In this document: piece by piece, positions 1 through 5,594 of the stretch
Layout of the letters: each line of letters starts with the position of its first letter
Position numbering within the stretch: the stretch's first letter is position 1
From: an uncultured Eubacteriaceae bacterium
Lineage (GTDB): Bacteria; Bacillota; Clostridia; Oscillospirales; Acutalibacteraceae
Assembly (NCBI GenBank): GCA_937905915.1
Contig: CALCVR010000115.1
Coordinates: forward strand, 1-5,594
DNA: 5,594 nucleotides
Reading direction: 5' to 3'
Made by a program: the position numbers and the translations under genes
Notes under the pieces: generated by a model
Told to the model about the DNA's origin: nothing
What the model saw: only the letters and a program-made list of their open reading frames with translations
Databases searched by the model: none

Positions 1-1790
1 GCTCGTTAAGCTCCCATGAATTACAGATGTTTTGCGTGCTTAGCGATGCGGGGTGCGACATCGCCCTGCTGGAGCCGCAGGGCGACGATTCTTATTTAAA
101 ATTGGATCCGGGGAGCCAATATGCCTCTTTGTTTTCCGGAGCGGGGAACGGCGCGTTTCCCGCAGATTTTTCCCTACAGACCCTGGCTCGGGAGGTACAG
201 AGGCAGCAAGCGGTGGCGAGAACATGCCGGCCCAATACAGAGAGTGTGATGATAAACGGTACCAATACTTGGCTTACCGGCGATTTGGTAAAGGACTCTT
301 TAATACCTCCCGCAGAGCGTGGGAACGAGAAAAATTGCTTTTATAATATGTTCGTTCGTATCCGAGGTGTGGAGGAGAAATCCTCCTATGTCAAAGACCT
401 TTTCCTTTGGAAAAAACAGCTGGAGGAAAAGGGAAGAAAGGTACTGGTGTTGGAATCCCTGCCCATTCCTACGGCCGAAGAGGTGGCGAGGACGGGACGA
501 TGCAATGTCCAGACAGCCGACCAGGTCGTCGCTGGATTGTTGCCGGTTCTTCGTCCCACAGCAAACGCCAGGCTGGACGGCATTGTCCAAACCGCATTTT
601 CCAATTTGATTTTCGACATGGCCAAGGAAAATCAACCAGTCAACCGTATTAAAAACCGAGCGGTGTACTTGGTATGTTGGTTTAACCGATATTTTGACCA
701 ACTGCTCAAAGGATGCAAAGAGGATTCCATGCCGGTTTTTCTTTATTTTAATGTGTGTAAGACGGCTTTTGAAGCGTTGTTTCTGCGCTTTTTGGCCCGG
801 TTACCGGTGGATGTGCTGGAGATCTATCCAGAGAACATTCCTTGCTGCTTGGAGGACCGGGTGCTGTTTGACCGTACGTATCCAGAATCATTGCATTTGG
901 ATCAGTTCCCCACCTCCATGGATAACGCTGGATTTACTACGGTGGCCTATCACGCTGAACAGGAACTGACCGAGACTTTGTATCAAGACAGCGGGATGTA
1001 CCGCACCCGCCAGTATCACAAAGCGTCGGCCCTTCCCCTCAAGACCATGTACGAGGAAATCGCTATTTTGTGGGATCAGGAATCTCCTTTCCGTCCCGGC
1101 TTCGAGGTAGTGGACGATACGGTACTAGTACCGGTCATTACCGCCAAAGTGTGCGGTGTCAAAAACGGGGATGTGGGAGAGTATTGGTCGGGGGTACGCA
1201 AACTCCTAGGAGAAAATACACTGCTGGTTTCCTCCTGTCCCCATTGGCATGGAGTGGGGACAGACGGCTCGTTCCAACCGGTGTCCTTCATCAAAAATAA
1301 GAAATTAGAGCGTCAAAAGATCAAAGATAGCCCTGGCTATGCCTACAGCCTGCTCCGAGAGGAGACGCAGGAATTTATTTTGGACAAGATCCAAAAATTA
1401 CTGGATTCCGGCCTCATCAAAGGGACCTTCTCCCAGGGCATGGAATATAAAATCCTGGCGGTTGCCCTCCACTTGGATCAGGATATCGTCCGCATGATCC
1501 AGAGGTTCGACTTCACCAAGAAAAATCCAAAGGTGGGGGTCATCAATACCAAGGACACCATCTGTAGTTTGGAGGACAGCATTGTGTTGGCCTTCCTGCA
1601 TCTTATAGGATTTGACGTGGTGCTGTTTGTGCCCACAGGGTACCAAATCATTGAAAAGTATTATACACAGCCGCTGTTTACCGAGCACCAGATCGGGGAC
1701 TATCTGTACGATATGCAGGTTCCGCCCCTGTCTTCCGGTATGACTGCGCCGCGAGAAGGCATTTTCAGCCGATTTTTTAGGAGGAGTTAA
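1..1790 (+). CDS. yceG: YceG-like protein of the Ter 'biosynthetic module', 5' partial
   Basis: This looks like the YceG-like family (Pfam YceG_bac type), found beside TelA and TerD genes in Firmicutes and unrelated to E. coli MltG, once also called YceG. Its biochemical activity is not established. Numbering from the first in-frame ATG (base 27) gives 587 residues. Recognisable blocks are FRPGF followed by VLVPVITAKVCGV (about 355-378) and a C-terminal block with SLEDSIVLAFLHLIGFDVV, then PTGYQ and IGDYLYDMQVP (about 510-570). The motif L-x3-[GP]-x-D-[VI]-x4-P occurs three times (residues 5-17, 256-268 and 524-536), suggesting repeated alpha/beta units. No signal peptide or membrane segment is evident, so it is probably cytosolic. 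The frame is open from base 3, and the ATG at 27 has no Shine-Dalgarno site and falls just before the first repeat, so the true start is probably upstream of the window. The stop lies one base before telA, so the two genes are almost certainly co-transcribed. Confidence 0.8.
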   Translation, partial: SLSSHELQMFCVLSDAGCDIALLEPQGDDSYLKLDPGSQYASLFSGAGNGAFPADFSLQTLAREVQRQQAVARTCRPNTESVMINGTNTWLTGDLVKDSLIPPAERGNEKNCFYNMFVRIRGVEEKSSYVKDLFLWKKQLEEKGRKVLVLESLPIPTAEEVARTGRCNVQTADQVVAGLLPVLRPTANARLDGIVQTAFSNLIFDMAKENQPVNRIKNRAVYLVCWFNRYFDQLLKGCKEDSMPVFLYFNVCKTAFEALFLRFLARLPVDVLEIYPENIPCCLEDRVLFDRTYPESLHLDQFPTSMDNAGFTTVAYHAEQELTETLYQDSGMYRTRQYHKASALPLKTMYEEIAILWDQESPFRPGFEVVDDTVLVPVITAKVCGVKNGDVGEYWSGVRKLLGENTLLVSSCPHWHGVGTDGSFQPVSFIKNKKLERQKIKDSPGYAYSLLREETQEFILDKIQKLLDSGLIKGTFSQGMEYKILAVALHLDQDIVRMIQRFDFTKKNPKVGVINTKDTICSLEDSIVLAFLHLIGFDVVLFVPTGYQIIEKYYTQPLFTEHQIGDYLYDMQVPPLSSGMTAPREGIFSRFFRRS

Positions 1791-1791
1791 C

Positions 1792-2952
1792 ATGAGCATC
1801 AATTTTGGTTCCCCTGCTCCGCAAAATTCCGAACCTGTCGATTCATCTCAGGAGACTCAGATGATGGAGGTGGCCCCTTATAACATCAAGGCCGACCGCC
1901 AGGAGATGACCGCCAGGCTGACCGATTCCAAAGAAGTGGACGACATTGTCAGCACCATCGAAGTATACAACATGGAGACCATTGTGGAATTCGGAGGCAA
2001 GGTGGCTGATGAAATTTCCAAGAGTTCCGATGTCATCCTCAACAGTATGAATATGAGCCAGGTTAACGATTCCGGCGAGATGTTAAACGCCTTGGCAAAG
2101 ATCATGGATAAGTTTGACATTGAGGAGATCAAGGAAGATCCCGGCTTTTTCAGCAAGCTGTTTTCCAATATGCGTAAGCAGCTGGACAAAATTCTCCAGA
2201 AGTACCATACTATGGGGGAAGAGGTGGACAAAATTTACGTTCAGCTGAAAAAGTACGAATCGGAGATCAAAGAGTCAAACCGCAAGTTGGAGGATTTGTT
2301 CCAGTCCAATTTGCAGTACTACCATGAGCTGGTAAAGTACATCTTGGCGGGCGAACAGGGCTGCAAAGAAATCGATGCCTACATCTCCCAGCGCCGCTCC
2401 GATATGGAGTCGACTGGCGATACCTCCATTCAGTTTGAATTGACCAGCTTAGAGCAGGCCAAGATGATGCTGGAGCAGCGCACCCAGGATCTGCGCATGG
2501 CGGAAAATGTAGCGATGCAGTCCATCCCCATGATCAAAACCATGGAATTTGCCAATATGAATTTGGTGCGCAAGATCAATTCCGCCTTCATCATTACCTT
2601 GCCGGTGTTTAAGCAGGCGTTGGCCCAAGCTATTTTGCTCAAGAGGCAGCGTATCCAGGCCGAAGCTATGTCGGCTCTGGACGAGAAAACCAACGAGATG
2701 CTTTTGCGCAACGCCCAGAATACGGCGGAGCAGTCCAGAATGACGGCCCAGTTGTCCTCTAGCAGCTCGGTGCGCATCGAAACGTTGGAGACCACATGGA
2801 AGACCATTGTTCAGGGTATTGAAGACACCCGCAAAATCCAGGAGGACGCCCGTCAAAAACGCCAGGAGGATACAGAACGTCTCAATGTCATCAAGGGTGA
2901 GTTTGAGCAGATGATGCGTTCTCAGGGCCAATCCGGCGCGACAAACAAATAA
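1792..2952 (+). CDS. telA: TelA/YceH family toxic anion resistance protein
   Basis: A 386-residue protein of the TelA (KlaA/YceH) family, at the usual family length. The family has been linked to tolerance of tellurite, cell-wall antibiotics and bacteriocins; its molecular mechanism is unclear. The protein is almost wholly helical and heptad-rich from about residue 120 to the end, with no signal peptide or membrane segment, so it should be a soluble coiled-coil protein. Family hallmarks are LDKILQKYHTMGEEVDKIY in the N-terminal half, QFELTSLEQAKMMLEQRTQDL from residue 214, then SIPMIKTMEFANMNLVRKI and FIITLPVFKQALAQA (about 243-282). The C-terminal tail (about 345-386) is highly charged and rich in Gln, Glu, Lys and Arg. 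The start is well fixed: AGGAGGAG at 1779-1786 lies five bases before the ATG, inside the end of the upstream gene. The YceG-TelA order matches yceG-yceH of Bacillus subtilis. Confidence 0.9.
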   Translation: MSINFGSPAPQNSEPVDSSQETQMMEVAPYNIKADRQEMTARLTDSKEVDDIVSTIEVYNMETIVEFGGKVADEISKSSDVILNSMNMSQVNDSGEMLNALAKIMDKFDIEEIKEDPGFFSKLFSNMRKQLDKILQKYHTMGEEVDKIYVQLKKYESEIKESNRKLEDLFQSNLQYYHELVKYILAGEQGCKEIDAYISQRRSDMESTGDTSIQFELTSLEQAKMMLEQRTQDLRMAENVAMQSIPMIKTMEFANMNLVRKINSAFIITLPVFKQALAQAILLKRQRIQAEAMSALDEKTNEMLLRNAQNTAEQSRMTAQLSSSSSVRIETLETTWKTIVQGIEDTRKIQEDARQKRQEDTERLNVIKGEFEQMMRSQGQSGATNK

Positions 2953-3012
2953 AAAGAAAGCAAACATCATTTTATTTTAGAAAGAAACCATTTATAAGGA
3001 GGTAAATTTCGT

Positions 3013-3594
3013 ATGCCAATCAGTTTACAAAAGGGTCAAAAAGTGGACTTGACTAAAGGGAATCCGGGCCTTAAAAACATTATGGTAGGCCTCGGCTGGG
3101 ATGTCAACAAATACGACGGCGGCGCCGATTTTGACCTGGACGCAGCGGCCTTTTTGCTGGGTGAAAACGGCCAGACTCCCACCACCGATGAATTTGTATT
3201 CTACGGCAATTTGAAGCATAAGAGCGGTGCAGTAGAGCATATGGGCGATAACCTGACCGGTGAAGGCGACGGCGACGATGAACAAATCATTGTGGACCTT
3301 CAAAAAATCCCGGCCAATGTGATGCGCATTGCTTTTACCGTCACCATCTATGAAGCCGAAGGGCGCCGTCAAAACTTCGGCCAGGTGAGCAATGCCTATA
3401 TCCGCATTGTGGACAGCAGTACCAATCAGGAGCTGATCCGCTACGATTTAGGCGAGGATTTCTCCATTGAAACGGCTGTGGTGGTAGGAGAAATCTATCG
3501 TCACAACGGCGAATGGAAATTCAACGCCATCGGCAGCGGGTTCCAGGGCGGATTGGCTGCATTGTGCGCCAACTACGGCATTGAAACCTGCTGA
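3013..3594 (+). CDS. terD: TerD-domain protein, copy 1
   Basis: A 193-residue single-domain TerD family protein. TerD domains are beta-sandwich proteins known to bind Ca2+; they act in the cytosol or at the membrane surface in tellurite, metal and envelope stress. The expected motifs are present: N-terminal [12 protein letters not shown] (4-15), VGLGWD (25-30), acidic [10 protein letters not shown] (40-49), then [16 protein letters not shown] (76-91), FTVTIYEAE (108-116) and [12 protein letters not shown] (166-177). D41, D43, D79 and the D86-E90 cluster are likely metal ligands, by family knowledge. It ends in CANYGIETC, so it carries two Cys near the C-terminus. AAGGAGGT at 2996-3003 sits nine bases before the ATG. 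The 60-base gap after telA is AT-rich but shows neither a convincing terminator nor a promoter, so it is probably in the same operon. Confidence 0.93.
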   Translation: MPISLQKGQKVDLTKGNPGLKNIMVGLGWDVNKYDGGADFDLDAAAFLLGENGQTPTTDEFVFYGNLKHKSGAVEHMGDNLTGEGDGDDEQIIVDLQKIPANVMRIAFTVTIYEAEGRRQNFGQVSNAYIRIVDSSTNQELIRYDLGEDFSIETAVVVGEIYRHNGEWKFNAIGSGFQGGLAALCANYGIETC

Positions 3595-3598
3595 TTGT

Positions 3599-3628
3599 TT
3601 GCGAATATACCATCGGCCGTGCTATAAC
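3599..3628 (+). promoter_or_regulatory. Possible internal promoter upstream of terD copy 2
   Basis: An extended -10 element, TGC-TATAAC (3620-3628; TATAAC is 5/6 to consensus), lies 18 bases after a weak -35-like TTGCGA (3599-3604; 4/6). Transcription would start near 3635, just before the ribosome binding site at 3641-3648. An imperfect stem (3614-3619 with 3634-3639, one G-T pair, 14-base loop) overlaps the same stretch. It has no T-tract, so it does not look like a terminator. The promoter call rests on sequence match alone. Confidence 0.3.
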
Positions 3629-3640
3629 ATATGCGGCTGG

Positions 3641-3648
3641 AAAGGAAG
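3641..3648 (+). promoter_or_regulatory. Ribosome binding site that sets the terD copy 2 start
   Basis: AAAGGAAG lies nine bases before the ATG at 3658. It sits downstream of another in-frame ATG at 3631, so it favours the 3658 start. That start also gives [10 protein letters not shown], aligned with the N-terminus of the other two TerD copies. Confidence 0.65.
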
Positions 3649-3657
3649 ACAAAAAGC

Positions 3658-4239
3658 ATGCCAGTTTCTTTAAAAAAGGGTCAGAAGGTCAGTTTAACCA
3701 AGGATAATCCTGGGCTTAGCAAAGTGATTGTAGGCATCGGCTGGGACATCAACCAGTTTGACACCGGCACAAGTTTTGACTTGGATTCTTCTGCCTTCCT
3801 GTTGACCGAAAGCGGCAAAGTGAGCCGCTCGGAAGACTTTGTGTTTTACGGCAATCTGAAGGATCCAAGCGGCGCGGTGGAGCATATGGGCGACAACCGC
3901 ACCGGCCAAGGCGAAGGGGATGACGAACAAATCCGTGTGGATTTGAGCCGTGTTCCAGAGAACATTGCGCGTATCGCTTTTACCGTCACCATCTACGAGG
4001 CAGAGGAGCGCAACCAGAATTTCGGCCAAGTAAACAATGCCTTTGTGCGCATCTACAATGAGCAGACGGGGGAAGAATTGTTGCGTTACGACTTAGGCGA
4101 AGATTTCTCAGTGGAGACCGCCGCCGTATTCGGCGAGCTTTACAAAAACAATGGGGAATGGAAGTTCAATGCCATCGGCAGCGGATTTTATGGCGGACTT
4201 TCCGCCCTGTGCGCCAACTACGGCGTAGAAGTAGAATGA
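3658..4239 (+). CDS. terD: TerD-domain protein, copy 2
   Basis: A second TerD protein, 193 residues from the chosen start. By hand alignment 132 of 193 positions match copy 1 with no gaps, so it is a recent tandem paralog. It keeps VGIGWD (25-30), [10 protein letters not shown] (40-49), [16 protein letters not shown] (76-91), FTVTIYEAE (108-116), [12 protein letters not shown] (166-177) and the terminal ALCANYG. The putative Ca2+ ligands are all conserved, so it should be a functional Ca2+-binding partner in the same stress response. An in-frame ATG at 3631 would add nine residues (MRLERKTKS), but it lacks a ribosome binding site and breaks alignment with the family N-terminus. A 63-base gap separates it from copy 1 and may hold an internal promoter. 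Copies 1 and 2 differ most at residues 51-60 and 131-140, probably surface loops. Confidence 0.92.
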   Translation: MPVSLKKGQKVSLTKDNPGLSKVIVGIGWDINQFDTGTSFDLDSSAFLLTESGKVSRSEDFVFYGNLKDPSGAVEHMGDNRTGQGEGDDEQIRVDLSRVPENIARIAFTVTIYEAEERNQNFGQVNNAFVRIYNEQTGEELLRYDLGEDFSVETAAVFGELYKNNGEWKFNAIGSGFYGGLSALCANYGVEVE

Positions 4240-4255
4240 TTGGAGGAACTATAGT

Positions 4256-4846
4256 ATGGCAGTCAGTTTGCAAAAAGGGCAAAAGGTCAGCCTGAGCAAA
4301 GACAACGCTGGATTAGGCGTTGTGGTTGTGGGCTTGGGATGGGACGAAGCGCAGCCCGCCCGCCGCGGCTTGTTTGCTCCTAAGCCCCGTCCCATCGATT
4401 GCGACGCATCGGCTATTCTATGCGTCAATGGCAAATTACAGGATCCCAAGGATGTTATCTATTTTAACAATCTGCGTCATTCGTCCGGCGCGGTGCAGCA
4501 TATGGGCGATAACCTGACCGGCGCAGGGGAAGGCGACGATGAACAAGTCATTGTGGATTTGAGCCGTCTTCCCGAGCAGTACGACCGCGTTATCTTTGCT
4601 GTAACTATCTACGAGGCCAGACAGCGGGGACAACATTTTGGCATGCTTCAAAATAGTTTTATCCGCCTGGTGGACGCGCGGGGCAATAAAGAGATGTGCC
4701 GCTACAATCTTTCGGAAAATTACGACGGGATGACGGCCATGATCTTTGGCGAAATCTATCGTCATAACGGCGAATGGAAATTTAACGCCATTGGCCAGCC
4801 CACCAACGACGAAGGACTAGGCAGTCTAGTCAACCGATTCCGTTAA
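4256..4846 (+). CDS. Divergent TerD-domain protein, copy 3
   Basis: A 196-residue TerD family protein, roughly half identical to copy 1 where they align. It keeps [12 protein letters not shown] (4-15), VGLGWD (25-30), [16 protein letters not shown] (82-97), VTIYEA (116-121) and GEWKFNAIG (172-180). After WD it differs: a longer basic segment with RRGLFAPKPRP (36-46) is followed by IDCDASAILC in place of [10 protein letters not shown], a net insertion of seven residues. Both Asp residues of that site (D48, D50) remain. The terminal [11 protein letters not shown] of the other copies is replaced by a different tail ending in LVNRFR, and C49, C56 and C148 are extra. It resembles the longer TerD paralog type found beside ordinary TerD copies in other Ter operons. 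GGAGGA at 4242-4247 lies eight bases before the ATG, and the gap to copy 2 is 16 bases, so it belongs to the same operon. It could have a distinct ligand or partner. Confidence 0.9.
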   Translation: MAVSLQKGQKVSLSKDNAGLGVVVVGLGWDEAQPARRGLFAPKPRPIDCDASAILCVNGKLQDPKDVIYFNNLRHSSGAVQHMGDNLTGAGEGDDEQVIVDLSRLPEQYDRVIFAVTIYEARQRGQHFGMLQNSFIRLVDARGNKEMCRYNLSENYDGMTAMIFGEIYRHNGEWKFNAIGQPTNDEGLGSLVNRFR

Positions 4847-4858
4847 AACACATGAGAT

Positions 4859-4889
4859 AGGGGGAGAGCAAAAAGAGCCCTCCCCTTTT
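4859..4889 (+). terminator. Likely intrinsic terminator after the terD genes
   Basis: GGGGAGAGC (4861-4869) pairs with GCCCTCCCC (4877-4885) through a nine-position stem with one A-C mismatch and a seven-base A-rich loop. Outer A-T and G-T pairs (4859-4860 with 4886-4887) can extend it. The stem is followed by TTTT (4886-4889) and then C, a short U-tract, so termination may be partial. It lies 12 bases after the terD copy 3 stop and 35 bases before the pump gene. Confidence 0.55.
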
Positions 4890-4907
4890 CCGCGATGATT
4901 GACAATT

Positions 4908-4914
4908 AGGAGAG
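4908..4914 (+). promoter_or_regulatory. Ribosome binding site that sets a GTG start for the P-type ATPase
   Basis: AGGAGAG lies ten bases before a GTG at 4925. An in-frame TAA at 4919-4921 rules out any earlier start, and the next in-frame ATG (5057) would delete the N-terminal domain and leave the first membrane helix without its leader. GTG is therefore the natural start. Confidence 0.7.
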
Positions 4915-4924
4915 TTGGTAAAAG

Positions 4925-5594
4925 GTGCATAAAGTATTTAAGGGCCTGACCGAAGCTCAGGTGGAGGAAAGCCGCAAAAAATATGGTTCCAACCTCATCA
5001 AAGAGGCCGAGCCGGAGAGTTTTTGGAAACAATTCCTAGAAGGGTTTAAGGATCCCATGATCCGCATTTTATGCGTCATCGCCGCCATTATGCTGGTGAT
5101 GTTCTTCATGGGGCAGAGCGAATGGTATGAGCCGGTGGGAACGGTCATCGCCATCCTGCTGGTTAACTTTGTATCGGCAAAAACCGGCGTTGCCAACGAC
5201 AACGCTTATCGTAAACTCAAAGAATCCCAGAAAAAGGATACTGCAAAGGTCATCCGTGACGGCTCCTTAAAGGTCATTGAAGTAGACGATTTGGTGGTAG
5301 GCGACGTGGTGCTGCTTCAATCGGGTGATAAGATCCTAGCCGACGGCGTCTTGGCCGACGGTGTCCTATCGGTGGACAACAGCGCCTTAAACGGCGAAGC
5401 GGAGGAATGCCCCAAATCGGCTGCGGAAGAGGGGTTCCATATCCCGGAAAATATCACCGGCGATACCTTTGTGGATGCCCATAGCCTATTCCGTGGCGCT
5501 ACAGTGCTGGACGGCGAAGGCTATATGATCGTCCAGCAGGTAGGCGAAGCCACCATGATGGGCAAAATGGCCAAGGACATGGAGGATAAAGAAC
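4925..5594 (+). CDS. P-type cation ATPase, Ca2+-ATPase-like, N-terminal part (3' partial)
   Basis: The first 223 codons of a P-type ATPase; the gene continues past the right edge. Family members couple ATP hydrolysis to cation transport across the cytoplasmic membrane. In order: a cation-ATPase N-terminal domain with GLTEAQVEESRKKYGSNLI (7-25), membrane helix 1 (about 45-63), membrane helix 2 (about 70-88), then an actuator domain with VVGDVVLLQSGDKILADG (about 125-142) and SALNGEAEECPK. The layout and similarity point to the type II (PMCA/SERCA-like) Ca2+ pump group. The usual TGES loop reads NGEA (156-159), keeping the catalytic Glu (E158) but changing its neighbours, and the usual Pro of GDxxPADG is Leu. 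The DKTGT phosphorylation site and the ion-binding helices lie beyond the window, so ion specificity cannot be judged here. It is in the same orientation 78 bases after terD copy 3, beyond a likely terminator, so it may be partly uncoupled from the Ter operon. Confidence 0.88.
   Translation, partial: MHKVFKGLTEAQVEESRKKYGSNLIKEAEPESFWKQFLEGFKDPMIRILCVIAAIMLVMFFMGQSEWYEPVGTVIAILLVNFVSAKTGVANDNAYRKLKESQKKDTAKVIRDGSLKVIEVDDLVVGDVVLLQSGDKILADGVLADGVLSVDNSALNGEAEECPKSAAEEGFHIPENITGDTFVDAHSLFRGATVLDGEGYMIVQQVGEATMMGKMAKDMEDKE

Noticed and set aside
1120..1133. A 14-base perfect palindrome, CGGTACTAGTACCG
   Set aside because: It lies inside the conserved coding block of the YceG-like gene, and about one such palindrome per 16 kb is expected by chance, so it is not evidence of an operator.
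2449..2970. A long open frame on the minus strand opposite telA
   Set aside because: It mirrors the strongly coding telA gene, its translation resembles no family I recognise, and no good ribosome binding site or operon context supports it.
2993..2998. TATAAG as a -10 box before terD copy 1
   Set aside because: It overlaps the Shine-Dalgarno site, so transcripts would lack a ribosome binding site, and there is no -35 match upstream.
3614..3639. A hairpin between terD copies 1 and 2 as a terminator
   Set aside because: The stem is only six pairs with a 14-base loop, and it is followed by A- and G-rich sequence, not a T-tract.
3631..3657. An upstream in-frame ATG for terD copy 2, adding nine residues
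   Set aside because: It has no ribosome binding site, whereas AAAGGAAG precedes the ATG at 3658, and that start matches the N-termini of copies 1 and 3 exactly.
4899..4904. A perfect TTGACA -35 box upstream of the P-type ATPase
   Set aside because: No TATAAT-like -10 lies 16-18 bases downstream; those positions fall on the GTG start itself, leaving no room for a leader with the ribosome binding site.

Overview
This window carries a Ter-type (tellurite/toxic-anion resistance family) stress module, with every gene on the + strand. The tight packing, strong Shine-Dalgarno sites (AGGAGG-like), mid-range GC and protein styles suggest a Gram-positive Firmicute. A member of the Clostridia, perhaps Oscillospirales/Ruminococcaceae, is my best guess; this is inferred from the type of genes, since no marker gene is present.

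Layout, left to right. (1) A long YceG-like protein fills the first 1.8 kb; its reading frame is open to the left edge, so its N-terminus is probably cut off. (2) A TelA/YceH-family helical protein starts one base after the YceG-like stop. (3) Three TerD-domain genes follow in tandem. The first two are close paralogs (193 aa each, about 68% identical by hand count). The third is divergent (196 aa), with a 7-residue insertion beside the predicted metal site and a different C-terminus. (4) A 78-base gap holds a likely intrinsic terminator. (5) The first 223 codons of a P-type ATPase of the Ca2+-ATPase kind run off the right edge.

How the parts may work together: TerD domains are known Ca2+-binding proteins, TelA is a cytosolic helical partner found in the same operons, and YceG-like proteins belong to the 'biosynthetic module' that accompanies Ter genes in many Firmicutes, including the Bacillus subtilis yce operon. 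A Ca2+-type pump directly downstream fits a picture of metal or calcium sensing coupled to ion transport in envelope or metal stress. Tellurite itself is unlikely to be the natural signal. The joint function is inference; the families are recognised from sequence motifs.

The module type is known, so I do not claim a wholly new system. The points most worth a second look are a thrice-repeated motif inside the YceG-like protein, an altered actuator motif (NGEA instead of TGES) in the pump, patchy near-identity between the first and third terD genes, and possible transcription control points before terD2 and before the pump gene. No tRNA, rRNA, CRISPR array, insertion sequence or stretch of more than 300 bases without a gene was seen.
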